Under the pieces are notes generated by a model, which was not told the DNA's origin, searched no databases, and saw only the letters and a program-made list of their open reading frames with translations. A stretch of DNA of 64,000 nucleotides, taken from Ricinus communis (lineage: Eukaryota > Streptophyta > Magnoliopsida > Malpighiales > Euphorbiaceae). A program made the position numbers and the translations under genes. Shown piece after piece: positions 11,466 through 22,495 of this stretch (within the stretch, counting starts at the first letter, position 1; every line of letters begins with the position of its first letter). Location: the NCBI RefSeq assembly GCF_019578655.1, contig NC_063262.1, forward strand, positions 13,523,582 to 13,587,581, in the 5' to 3' direction.

Positions 11466-12590
11466 GTGACATGCATAAGCTAAGAGAATCCTAATGGCTT
11501 CTAATCTAGCAACTAGAGCAAAGGTCTCGTCATAATTAATGCCTTCCTATTGGTTATAATCTTTTGCTCATCGAACTTGTTTCTAAATACCCATTTGCAC
11601 CCAATAATTTGGTAGTCCTTAGGTCTAAGTAAAAGTTTCCTTACTTTGTTTCTCTCAAATTGGTTGAGTTCATCTTGCATAACAATCACCCAAATTTCAT
11701 CCTTTAAAGCCTTGTTAATGGTCCTTGGCTCAAATTGAGAAATAAGAGATTATTCAATGCCACAATTTTAGAACGAGTACTTACACCCTTTGATAAGTCT
11801 CCAATGACTTGAGTAGGTGGGTGATCCTTTTTGAAGTTCCATTCTTTGGGAAGTTTTTATGAATTCTCCATATTTGAGCTTCTTGGGTTGCATCATGACT
11901 TGGTTGGCTTTCTTGATTATCCTCAATGGATTCTTCAATTCCTTTTAATGAATCATCAATATTGACTTTAAGCTCATCAAATACACTTATAAGATCATTC
12001 ACACAAATACCTTTCCCAAGATCAAGCTTACTTGATTCATCAAATATAACATTCGTATACTTTTATTGGTCCAAACAAATCCATATGTAGTAGTTGGAGT
12101 AGTTTACAATTACTTACAATGTTCTTATATTTGAATGATGATAGCTGTTGTTTTCTCATTTGACATGGCTCACAAGGTTTGTTCTTGATGAACTTCACTT
12201 TAGGGAGTCCATTCATTAGCTCCTCTTTGGCTAACTAATGTAAAAGCTCCATACTTGTATGACCAAGTCTTTTATGCCATAGCCAAGATTCATAACTAAT
12301 AGACACAAAATACTTAAATGATTGGTTAGCAATCTTGTGTAGGTCAATTGAGTAGGTATTGTCACTTCTTTCTCCTTTGAACACTACTTTGTCATCCACT
12401 TGGGTATTGACATAGCATCCATTGGAGTTAAAAGTGACCTTATTACCTTTTTTACATAATTGACTTACACTTAACAAATTGTGCTTTTACCATCAACCAC
12501 AATCAATAAAGGATTGATGATCCATACCAATAGAACCAATGCAAATTACCTTACCCTTGGCATCATTACTAAATGTGACTTTGATATCCT
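11466..12590 (-). pseudogene. Pre-integrase and integrase remnant of copia element 1, catalytic core missing
   Basis: From the right: GKVICIGSIGMDHQS, then LLSVSQLCKKGNKVTF and LWHKRLGH (the pre-integrase zinc-binding domain, 12235-12477), then CQMRKQQLSSFKYKN and LLHMDLFGP near 12100. At about 12060 the text jumps to the VIFDES segment that normally follows the integrase C-terminus, and then to the acidic linker (11781-12002). The DDE catalytic core is therefore deleted. Integrase would insert the cDNA into chromosomes; this copy cannot. Confidence 0.7.
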
Positions 12591-12959
12591 TGATATTACA
12601 CATGTTTGCATGCTTGATTCTAAGTTATTTTTAGAGCAATTATGTGTTTTTGTATTAGAATCACCCTGATCTAGTTTCCTTTGTGTTTCAGGTGTTTTTC
12701 TAAGCACATCATCAAAGTTAGAAAGAAATCAGACAAGAATTGGGAAGAGACGGACAAATCAGGCGCGTTACACTGGTTAACACGCCTTGCCAACATGCCC
12801 ATGCTAAGGAGCACGGTCAGGGTTAGAAGGCATGCTGAAATGCCTTACCTATAGTGAAAAGAAGTGATTTGCAATACGGTTTTCGAGAGTGACACGACCT
12901 AGGAGCATGTCCGTGCTGAGGAGCACGACCTAAATCTAAGCCGTACTAAAGAAGGCTGA

Positions 12960-13794
12960 TGGGAATTGTAGGTTTCATTAATTAACTCCCCAATAGCAAA
13001 AATACTATGATAAGTTGAATTAGAAGAAAACTAGAAATTACCAATTTAATCCACAAATTCGGATCGTTCAAAGATTGAAGTAAGAAGATGGATGCTACTT
13101 AACCCTTTTACCAACAAGGATAAAGATACTAAGATAGACTTTGAATTTCCTCTTATGCCACAAACAAGAATGTTTGATAAATAACAAGAAAACAAAGATT
13201 TAGATTTTGACACCACAAGCTAGAATATAGCTTGATAAGTCACAAAGTTCAAGCAAGAAATTAAAGACAAAATTCCTCACAATAAAACTCAAACAAAGTT
13301 ATAATTCATATATCAAATTCAATCATGCTCCAAAAGAAAGAAAAGGACTTGTTTATATAGAGTACAAGTCCATGCACACACTACTAAAATAGACTCACAC
13401 ACATAGGATTACTTTTACTCTTAAATGGCCTTAGTAACCACTACTCACACTAATAGCCATTACTTGGTATTAATTACCCCATTAACTTGTATATGGTGGC
13501 TCTTAATAACCACTACCCATATTGATAGCCATTACTTAGTATTAATTACCCATTAACTTGTATATGGTGGCTACATGTAACCCTAATTGTTATTAACACA
13601 AAAACAAGTTAAATATTATTCCTTGGGCCTCCATGGATGCCTTATTGGGTTGAAATTCTTGGGCTTTCCAAATGTCCCTAATTAAACCCAATATGGCTTG
13701 TTGAAGCTTCTTGGATTTGGACCTTGTGATTGGGCCTTCTTGTACTATTAATAGATCTTGGATCTCTTTAAGCTTTAAACTTGGATTCACATCA
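12960..13794 (-). repeat. 3' LTR of the CRM-like element
   Basis: Starts TGGGAATTGTAGG and ends GATTCACATCA on the plus strand. A minus-strand TATA box (CTATATAAAC) lies at 13351-13360. 13593-13794 also encodes the end of the polyprotein, so the LTR is part coding. Confidence 0.92.
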
Positions 13795-14036
13795 TTCCCC
13801 CTTTCCTCAAAAGGATTTGTCCACAAATTAGCTCCATCATCTTCATCACCTACATCAAACAAAGACAAGTCACTAACATTGAAAGTAGCACTACCATTGC
13901 CATACTCACTTGGAAGTTCTAGCTTGTAGGCATTGTTGTTGATGCGTTGAAGCACTCTAAAAGGACCATCTCCTCTTGGCATAAGCTTTGATTTTCTTTG
14001 GTTAGGAAATCTTTCCTTCCTCAAGTGCACCCACAC
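13593..14036 (-). pseudogene. Integrase C-terminus with CR-motif-like tail reading into the 3' LTR
   Basis: The 147-residue frame starts [10 protein letters not shown] (the conserved [10 protein letters not shown] block after integrase), then PRGDGPFRVLQ, DLSLFD, an acidic stretch and GPITRSKSKKLQQAILGL, ending in the LTR at 13593. In CRM group A centromeric elements the final 'CR motif' is encoded across the polypurine tract and 3' LTR; the layout here is the same, with the tract coding ERGN. In CRM elements the tail is thought to guide integration to centromeric chromatin. A frameshift near 14030 separates it from the preceding piece. Confidence 0.75.
13795..13808 (-). promoter_or_regulatory. 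Polypurine tract of the CRM-like element
   Basis: Minus strand reads GAGGAAAGGGGGAA immediately before TGATGTG, the LTR start. Primer for plus-strand DNA synthesis. It is also coding (see the integrase C-terminus). Confidence 0.85.
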
Positions 14037-15522
14037 CCAATCTCGGGCTCAAAAATGACTTGCTTCCTCCCTTTGTTGTGTTGCTTTTCATATTGGAATG
14101 TCTTCTTCTCAATGTTTGCACGCACCTTCTCATGCAAAGTCTTGATGAATTCAGCTTTTTGTTTCCCCTCTAAATTAGCTTTGTCCAACGGCAATGGTAG
14201 CAAATCTAATGGAGTCAATGGATTGAATCCATACACAACTTCAAAGGGTGAGCAATTTGTTGAACATGCACACTCCTATTATAAGCAAATTCCACATGTG
14301 GCAAACACACTGCCCAATTCTTCATATTTCTTTGGATGACAGCCCTCAAAAGTGTTGCAAGTGTTCTATTGACCACCTCTGTTTGTCCATCCGTTTGCGG
14401 ATGACAAGTTGTAGAATACAAAAGCTTTGTCCCTATCTTTCCCCAAAGAGTCTTCCAAAAGTGACTTAGGAATTTGACATCCCTATCACTCACAATGGTC
14501 CTTGGCACTCCATGTAGCCTTACAATCTCCTTGAAGAATAGATTAGCAATATGGGTTGCATCATCCGTCTTGTGACATGGAATGAAATGTGCCATTTTGC
14601 TAAACCTGTCCATAACAACAAAAATAGAATCTGTCCCTCCCTTAGACCTAGGTAATCCTAAAACAAAGTCCATAAAAATGTCTACCCAAGGTTCATTTGG
14701 TATGGGAAGAGGTGTATACAAACCATGAGGCATTGCTTTGGATTTGGCTTGTTTGCAAGTAATGCATTTCTCACAAATTCTCTCAACATCCCTTTTCATG
14801 TGTGGCCAAAAGAAATGGTCACCCAACACATCCAAAGTTTTCTTAATCCCAAAATGTCCCATTAAACCTCCACTATGTGCCTCTCTCACAAGTAACTCTC
14901 TTAAAGAACTTTGTGGCACACACAATTTGTTTTCCCGAAAAAGAAAACCATCAAACTTATAGAACTTATCAAAACCCCCTTTCTCACATACCCCATAAAC
15001 ATTAGCAAAATCAGGATCATTAGAATAAAGATCTTTGATGTATTCAAATCCTAATAATTTTGCATCAAGTTTAGAGATCAAGGCATACCTTCTTGACAAT
15101 GCATCGGCTACCACATTTTCTTTCCCTTGCTTGAACTTAATGATGTACGGAAAGGATTTAATGAATTCCACCCATTTTGCATGTCTCTTGTTGAGCTTTC
15201 CTTGTCCTTTGAGATACTTCAAGGACTCATGGTCAGTGTGAATTATGAATTCTTTGTAGCCAAGGTAATGCTGCCATTTCTTTAGAACCCTGACCAATGC
15301 ATAGAACTCCTTATCATATGTAGGGTAGTTTAGACTTGCTCTACTTAGCTTTTCGCTAAAGAATGCTATGGGCTTGCCTTCTTGCATCAAAACTCCTCCA
15401 ATACCTATGCCACTTGCATCACACTCAATCTCAAAAGGTTTAGTAAAATTTGGCAAAGATAACAAGGGTGCAGAACTTAATTTGTCTTTTAGCAAGTTAA
15501 AAGCCTCATCTTGTTCAATTCC
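14021..15522 (-). pseudogene. RNase H and integrase of the CRM-like element
   Basis: A 426-residue open frame (15495-14215) continues the RT frame after a TAG. RNase [14 protein letters not shown] (Asp 26), [17 protein letters not shown]. Integrase zinc finger: H207, H214, C244, C247. Catalytic triad: D276 in MDFVLGLP, D337 in VSDRDVKF, E373 in TDGQTEVVN, with the expected 35 residues between the last two. All catalytic residues are present. A frameshift near 14240 moves the reading to the 14236-14021 piece ([15 protein letters not shown]), and a second near 14030 to the C-terminal piece. Confidence 0.92.
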
Positions 15523-16737
15523 CTACTTAAAACCAACATTCTTTTTGATGTATTCAGTTAAAGGTGCAGCTATGGTAGAAAAATTCTTAATGAACCTTCT
15601 ATAAAAGCTAGCTAAACCATGAAAGCTTCTTACATCACTTACACTTATGGGTGTTGGCCATTCTCTAATTACTTTTACCTTTTCTTGATCAACATGAATA
15701 CCCTTGTCATTAACAATATATCCAAGAAAAGTAATTTCATTAGTGCAAAAACAACATTTCTTTAGATTAGCATACAACTTCTCTTCTCTAAGCACATAAA
15801 AAACACAAGTCAAATGTTGTACATGCTCATCTAGATTTTTGCTATAAACCAAGATATCATCAAAATAGACAACAACAAATTTGCCTATGAATGCTCTTAA
15901 AACATGATTCATCAATCTCATGAAAGTGCTTGGTGCATTAGTTAAACCAAAAGGCATTACTAACCACTCATATAAACCATGTTTAGTTTTAAAAGTTGTT
16001 TTCCATTCATCACCTTCTCTCATTCTAATTTGATGATAACCAGATTTCAAATCAATTTTTGAAAATAAATATGAACCATGCAATTCATCCAACATGTCAT
16101 CTAGCCTAGGAATGGGATGTCTATACTTCACCGTGATTTTGTTGATGGCACGACAATCAACACACATCCTCCAAGTTCCATCTTTCTTAGGCACTAACAA
16201 GACGGGTACAGCACATGGACTCATGCTTTCACGAACATAACCCTTCTCTATAAGCTCACTCACTTGCTTTTCGATTTCCTTGGTCTCCTCTGGATTACAT
16301 CTATATGCTGGTCTATTTGGAATGCTCGTTCCGGGTATGAAATCAATTTAGTGCTCAATGCCTCTTTTAGGTGGCAAACCATTCGGAATTTCTTCCAGAA
16401 ATAAATCTTCATAAACCTGCAAAAGATCAACAACAACACTAGGCAAACAGTTGGTTATTTTGTTAGAAATATGCAAAATCTCCTTGTACATAAGTACAAG
16501 CATGTGTTGCATCAAAAGCATAGCTTCCTTCATATCACTCATTTTTGTAAAAACACTCATTTTTCTTTCATTTGAACCTTCCTTATTTTCTCTCACCATG
16601 TGTTTCCCATTTTGGTCAAGAGAATTGGAATTTTTAGGTTCACTCATCTCACCTTTTTCTTTACTCTCAAAGGTTTCCGTTCCCAAAGAATTTCCCAATG
16701 AAGAATCCATTTCTTCATATTGTTGCTTGATGTGCAT
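15523..16737 (-). pseudogene. Protease-RT linker and reverse transcriptase of the CRM-like element
   Basis: The frame is open 16737-16348 (linker ending GLPPKRGIEH), has a TAA at 16348-16350, then is open 16263-15523. RT motifs: [19 protein letters not shown] at residues 23-41 of the second piece, [14 protein letters not shown] at 67-80, MPFGLTNAP at 103-111 and the catalytic YFDDILVYS at 133-141; FLGYIV and [11 protein letters not shown] follow. The closing TAG (15523-15525) replaces the Trp usual after GFK. All pieces are in one frame, so only point changes block it. Confidence 0.92.
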
Positions 16738-16752
16738 TTGGTCTTCAAAAAT

Positions 16753-18344
16753 CTATTTTGGAGTTAATGGTCCAAGGTTAAACCTTTTTCCATCCATAGT
16801 CAAAGTATACATATTTTTGAATCCATCATGACTAGCCCTTCTATCATATTGCCAAGGTCTCCCCAACAACATATGTCCGGCCAACATTGGTAACACATCA
16901 CACAATACTTCATCCTTATATCTACCAATTTGAAAAGAAACTAAAACTTGCTTATTTACCTTTACAACTCCACTTTCATTAAGCCATTGCAACTTGTATA
17001 GTCTTGGGTGCTTGGTAGTAGGCAACTTCAATTTCTCCACTAGCAAAGTGCTTGCTACATTGGTACAACTTCCATTATCCACAATCATGTTGCACAACTT
17101 GTTAGAAATCAAATAATGAGTATGAAACAAATTTTCCCTTTGCTCCCTATGGACATCATGTTTATTTTGCAAACTCAATGTTCTTTGAACAACAAGATTA
17201 TCTCCCTTAGCACATTCAACATCACTACAATCTTCTAAAGAAGGCATATCATCATCACTATCCCCCTCACTCTCCGACTCAATATCACCATCCCTTAGAA
17301 TCATAGCTTTCTTATTTGGACATTCCCTAGCAATGTGCCCATGACCCAAACACTTGAAACATTTGATTCCCCTAGTTTTGGTTGGTTGATTCTCACCCTT
17401 TTCCTTATTACCCAAGTCAATTTTAGGTTTAGTTTCTTCCACTTTTGACTTAGTAAAAGGTTTATCATCTGTTTTCCCCCAAGAATTTTTCCAAGAAGAA
17501 GAACCCATATTTGGTTTAGAATCATACCTCTTTCTTTTCAATTCCCTTTCCACTTTCATGGCCAAATTCACCATATCTTCAATCTCCACATAATGTTGCA
17601 AATCAACAATATCAACAATATTTTTGTTTAGCCCTCTCAAGAACCTTGCCATGGTAGCTTCACAATCTTCTACCACATTTGCTCTAATCATAGCCTTCTC
17701 CATTTCTTTGTGATACTCCTCCACACTCATGAATCCTTGATTTAAAGTTTGTAACCTTTGATGAAGCTCTCTATAGTAGTGGCTTGGAACAAACCTCTTT
17801 CTCATGATTTGCTTCATTTCCCTTCAAGACTCCACAGGTCTTTCTCCATTTCTACGTCTTTCCTTGCAAAATTGATCCCACTAGATAATTGCATAATCAC
17901 TAAACTCAACAGCAGCAAGTTTTATCTTTTTCTCCTCCGAATAATTATGACATTTGAAGATGAGTTCCACTTTCTGCTCCCATTCAAGGTACACATCTGG
18001 ATCATTTCTTCCTTGGAATGAAGGAATCTTCATTTTGATGCTTCCAAGGTTGCGATCAACATCATCATTTGGATGTCCTCTCCTAGTTGTCTCCTAGGAA
18101 TTATTTGTTGTCCCACCAAGGTGACTTGATCATCATCCAAAACATCCTCTCCTACATATTCCTCTTGGTCAATTGGTGGACGTCTCTTTCATCTAGGCTC
18201 TCCTTGTAATTGGTTAAGGATGCCATCATGCCTCTCCAATTTTTCATTGACTCCCGCCATCATATTAAACATTCTTTCAAATTGTTGTTGCATAGCTTGA
18301 ATCACATGATCATTTGTAGAAGAAGAACTTGTGTCTTTTGACAT
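16753..18344 (-). pseudogene. Gag and protease of the CRM-like element
   Basis: Start ATG at 18344 (MSKDTSSSSTNDH). The capsid region follows in broken frames, with a TGA after GEPR, at least one frameshift near 18130 and further in-frame stops before the long open piece that begins at 17817. That piece has the zinc knuckle CFKCLGHGHIAREC (C153, C156, H161, C166), an acidic spacer, the protease active site VDNGSCTN (D247) and MLLGRPWQYD. A TAG at 16753-16755 separates it from the RT frame. Gag packages RNA; protease processes the polyprotein. Most stops I traced are one transition from a sense codon. Confidence 0.88.
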
Positions 18345-18990
18345 GATTGTAAAACCTAAAATTTTAACAAAAGAAAATAGAAAGAAACAATCTCACAATA
18401 CTCTCTCACGTGTTTCACTCAAAATTGATGTATACCACTCGTGTTTACACTCAATTTTGGCATTTTTTTTTCTAATGATCTCACACTCTTGCCTTTTACC
18501 TCTCAAATTTGCCTTTTGATTTCTTAGATGAACTAAGTTTCTCAATCAAACAAAATTTCAAGAATGTAGTAATCAATGATAAAAAAAAATAAGGTAGGCT
18601 AACAAGAAAATAATAAGGTAGGCTTAAAGAAATGAACAATTTGTAGCAAATAGGCTAATAAAAATGAAAAACAAAGATAGATCATCAAAGAACACAAAGA
18701 TATAGAATTATAAAGATAGATCTCAATGGAATATGAAGAGTCAATTTCTTTCTTTCTTTTTTTTATGTAATCTGAGATCTAATACAGGAATATCAAAGAT
18801 TTTTTTTAGGACGAATTTCTTTTTTTTTTTTTGATATATGCAAACAAAATCTTGAGATAAGAAGAATAAAGATAAAAAAAATAATAATAGCAAGAACAAT
18901 AGATGGCAAAAGTGCAAAATATAAGATGAACACAAGATATTGAGAATTAAAAGATAGTATTGGATACGCAAACCTCAATCTTGAGCCAAT
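18345..18990 (-). other. 5' leader of the CRM-like element
   Basis: Untranslated region between the primer site and gag. AT-rich with short homopolymers (18824-18834 T-run, 18748-18763). No coding frame. It would contain packaging signals, none of which I can identify. Confidence 0.6.
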
Positions 18991-19002
18991 GCTCTGATAC
19001 CA
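18991..19002 (-). promoter_or_regulatory. Primer binding site (initiator tRNA-Met) of the CRM-like element
   Basis: The minus strand reads TGGTATCAGAGC, an exact match to the usual plant initiator methionine tRNA 3' end complement, about 7 bases inside the 5' LTR end at 19010. It fixes the orientation of the element. Confidence 0.92.
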
Positions 19003-19009
19003 CTTATGC

Positions 19010-19843
19010 TGGGAATTGTAGGTTTCATCAATTAACTCCCCAATAGCAAAAATACTATGATAAGTTGAATTAGAAGAAAACTAGAAATTACCAATTTAAT
19101 CCACAAATTCGGATCGTTCAAAGATTGAAGTAAGAAGATGGATGCTACTTAACCCCTTTACCAACAAGGATAAAGATACTAAGATAGACTTTGAATTTCC
19201 TCTTATGCCACAAACAAGAATGTTTGATAAATAACAAGAAAACAAAGAATTAGATCTTGACACCACAAGCTAGAATAAACCTTGATAAGTCACAAAATTC
19301 AAGCAAGAAATTAAAGACAAAATTCCTCATAATAAAACTCAAACAAAGTTATAATTCATATATCAAATTCAATCATGCTCTAAAAGAAAGAAAAAGACTT
19401 GTTTATATAGAGTCCAAGTCCATGCACACACTACTAAAATAGACTCACACACATAGGATTACTTTTACTCTTAAATGGCCTTAGTAACCACTACCCACAC
19501 TAATAGCCATTACTTGGTATTAATTACTCCATTAACTTGTATATGGTGGCTCTTAATAACCACTACCCACATTGATGTCCATTACTTGGTATTAATTACC
19601 CATTAACTTGTATATGGTGGCTACATGTAACCCTAATTATTATTAACACAAAAACAAGTTAAATATTATTCCTTGGGCCTCCATGGATGCCTTATTGGGT
19701 TGAAATTCTTGGGCTTTCCAAATGTCCCTAATTAAACCTAATATGGCTTGTTGAAGCTTCTTGGATTGGACCTTGTGATTAGGCCTTCTTGTACTATTAA
19801 TAGATCTTGGATCTCTTTAAGCTTTGAACTTGGATTCACATCA
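19010..19843 (-). repeat. 5' LTR of the CRM-like element
   Basis: TG...CA ends; pairs with 12960-13794. TATA box on the minus strand at 19401-19410, which would drive the full-length transcript. About 16 of 21 substitutions between the two LTRs are transitions by eye. Confidence 0.92.
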
Positions 19844-20893
19844 AAGGCTGAATGTACACTTTTAGATCAATACGGCATGGATCCAGGCTGTGCTGACCAA
19901 CAAGGCCTAAATCCAGGTGGTGTTGGATCCTGAAACCTAAGTTAAAAGAAAAGAAAAAGAAAGAGAGAGGGAGGCCGCATAGAGAAAAAGAAGAGAATTT
20001 TGGAGTATTAAAGACATACCTTAAGAGCTAACTTTGAGATAATCAAGAAGAGGAAAACATAGATGAATTCCACTTCAACATCATCAAGGTAGCTACTCTT
20101 AAGGATTGGATTGAAGATTCAAAGGAAAGAAGAAAGAGATCTTGAGCTGTAGGGTTTTGATACAGAGTTATTCAAGAGGGGATAGCATCTCACCATTTGA
20201 GAAAAGGGTGTTCATGTTCTTTTTGATTCTTGTCTACTTTGTATTCAATTCCTGTTTTAGTTTAATCATGAACATATGTAACTAATTCTATCAAACCCAT
20301 TTGGAGGCGATCTTTAGCCATGCTACACTAGTTTTGTGCTTAAATGATTGGATTATTGATTTAAGATTATAGATTTCATTTAAGTATAATAAAATTTATT
20401 GTTTCTTCTTCATTGTTGAATCAATTTAAGAACTCCTTTGTAATTGAGAAATTCAATTGAGTTTGGACAACTGCTTGTGTGATTAGGTGATTTTCATCCT
20501 AAAGATAAGTGTAATAGCTTACTAGAATAAGAACTAGACATTATTATTAGTGGTAATTTGGAGATTAATGCTATTCTAAAATCGATTGTTAGGAAGAGAT
20601 TCCAACTTTAGATCTTTAGAGTTAGGAATTGGTTAACTCAAGAGAGAACCCAATTCATTCAAGAAATTATCCATAGATCGCAATTCTTAATCAATCAATT
20701 CATAATTTATTATTTGTAAGCCGACTAACTAAAGTAATCCCCAATTGGGTTAACTCATCTTATTGTCCTTCTTCAACTCTCATTCTCTTTATTAAAATTT
20801 AGCTTTCAATTGTATTCTCAATCATTTTTAGTTAATAATCTTCACCACCTTTTGATCAGTTAGATAATAGGAATAGCGTAGTAGCAATAGTTT

Positions 20894-21063
20894 CACAAGG
20901 TTGAGTCCTTTCGAGTTAGCTTTGGAACTGTCATCCATGAAGAGGTGCATCTTTCTTCTTTTGCATTATATGTCCAATTCTCATGCAATAGTGGCAAGTA
21001 ATCTTTGGATTAGAAGAAGTATGAGTTTTGGTCTTCTTTACCACTTTTTCTTGAGGTTTGGAC
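20894..21063 (-). pseudogene. Copia element 1: second gag zinc knuckle
   Basis: A short stretch between two insertions. On the minus strand it reads CHYCMRIGHIMQK, a CxxC...H knuckle of the SIRE second-knuckle type, preceded by KKWFF and followed by MDDSSKAN, which may be what is left of the protease start. It continues from 22496 (across the solo LTR) and towards 12590 (across the next LTR). Confidence 0.55.
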
Positions 21064-22495
21064 TGATGTGCGTAAAATACACACATCTAAATGAGGTTTT
21101 TAAGATTGATTTTATGGACATTTTGATGTGAATTGGTTCCAACACTCACCCTATGCATCTATTTGTGTGCATTAGGTTCAAAAGAAGTCAAAGAATAATA
21201 AAGGGAAGAATTGGAGCATAATTGGACGTCAAAGCTGCCGAAACAAGCTAAGTATGAGCATGAGGAAGCTGAACATGGCCGTGTTGATTTCAACATTGGC
21301 CGTGTTCCCAACACGGGCACCAACACGGTCGTGTTGGGTGCATCAAACATCAAAGTAAAAGAAGTTTTTAGGGAGCACGGCCACAGAGAGTAACACGGGC
21401 ATAAACACCAGCCCGTGTTGAAGCAACACTACCATGGCGGGGAATTAATTAAAAGAAAGAAGAGAGGAAAGAAAGAAGGAGAGCGGGGGAGAATGTCCCA
21501 AACCCTAATATTTCTCTCTCTAAGGGTTTTCTGAGCTGGAACCAAGGGAAAAGGAGACTTGGATCAAGGTCTCAATCGGATTCCCTTCAGAGATTAAAGA
21601 TTGGGCGAGGTTCATTGATTGGTTTTCAAATCGAGCAAGAGGAACAAGAATCAATTCAATTTGAGTAAGAGGAATTGGGGCTGTTTACTCTCATCCAAGG
21701 GTGTAATCGGGTTTCTCTACCTTTACTCATTATTGTAATTGAATTCTTATGGATTTTGATAATGAACATGATTAGCTAGATTGATTAAATCCATTGGGAT
21801 TTCACTATGTTGGATTGATATTATATTATTGGATTGTTTGGGTTAGTTTTGTATTCTTCTTGCTTTCAGTATTAATAAGATAATGCATTATTCATGAGAC
21901 GTTGTGAATTGTGTGTTTAGATTGCTTTATGTGATTGAGAAGTCCATTTGACAATTGGAATTTTGAATAGCAAGAACTGGTTAATAATCGCTTAGAGATA
22001 AGGATAATTAACTAGCCGGATTAAGAATTAACAAAGCTTAATAGAGGCAGATTAAAGCTTAATGCTAATTTAAGAATCAATTGTTAGGAAGAGATTCCAA
22101 CTTTAGGTTATTAGGTTTAGGAATTCGGTTATCTCGAGAGAGAAACTGAATTCGGTTAAGAATTCATCCATGGGTAGCATAATTAGACTCACCAATCCTT
22201 TATCATTTGTTTGATTGCCAACTAGTTTAGGTTCCCTTTGGGCTTGCTTTCTTGTCTTGGTTATTTTATTTATCAATTACTCCTGCATCTCCCTTAGAAT
22301 ATAGCTTGTAGCTATTAGTTACTTTAGAAATTATTCATCACTCATTTTAGGTTAATATAACAAAGAACAAAGGAGTAACTCTGGGCTTTCACTTTTCCGA
22401 GGAATATGACCTTGATACTCGCCATTAGTGCTAGACTGCATCGATAGGTACACTGCCTTAGATTGTAGCTAACACAAGTAGCACACATCATGGAC
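21059..22495 (+). mobile_element. Solo Athila-like LTR with target duplication TGGAC
   Basis: LTR 21064-22490 (1427 bp) begins TGATGTGCGTAAAATACA and ends GCACACATCA. TGGAC stands on both sides (21059-21063 and 22491-22495). No internal sequence remains, so the body was lost by LTR-LTR recombination. Same family as 23426-24890, 37210-38600 and 43059-44495. An ACGGTCGTG/GGCCGTGTT word cluster lies at 21270-21420. Inserted in gag of copia element 1. Confidence 0.92.

Larger units (their letters stand above)
12960..19843 (-). mobile_element. CRM-like Ty3/gypsy chromovirus (minus), nearly complete, coding broken by point mutations
   Basis: LTRs 12960-13794 and 19010-19843 (835 and 834 bp) differ at about 22 positions by my eye count (about 97% identity). 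The 8-mer AAGGCTGA flanks both ends (12952-12959, 19844-19851). Primer site TGGTATCAGAGC next to the right LTR; polypurine tract next to the left LTR. One gag-pol frame runs leftward from 18344. Domain order is gag, protease, RT, RNase H, integrase, and the coding frame runs on into the 3' LTR, as described for CRM group A elements. It sits in the Athila-like LTR that sits in copia element 1. Confidence 0.9.
12591..20893 (+). repeat. Athila-like LTR (plus orientation), split by the CRM-like element
   Basis: The two halves, about 12591-12959 and 19852-20893, join into an LTR-like unit. The first half contains a TTAGAATCACC start-zone phrase also seen at 54400 and a cluster of GCACGG/ACGACC words (12760-12955). 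The second half contains GAACATATGTAAC and a GGAAGAGATTCCAACTTTAG segment shared with the other Athila-like LTRs. Interrupts copia element 1 between its second gag knuckle and pre-integrase. Ends are approximate: I could not find a clean target duplication. Probably a solo LTR. Confidence 0.6.

Noticed and set aside
13998..14962. Plus-strand frames of 70-113 codons opposite the CRM-like integrase
   Set aside because: Antisense shadows of a well-supported minus-strand gene with all catalytic residues.
18741..18978. Hydrophobic minus-strand frames upstream of the CRM-like gag
   Set aside because: T-rich, low complexity, in the 5' leader between primer site and gag.
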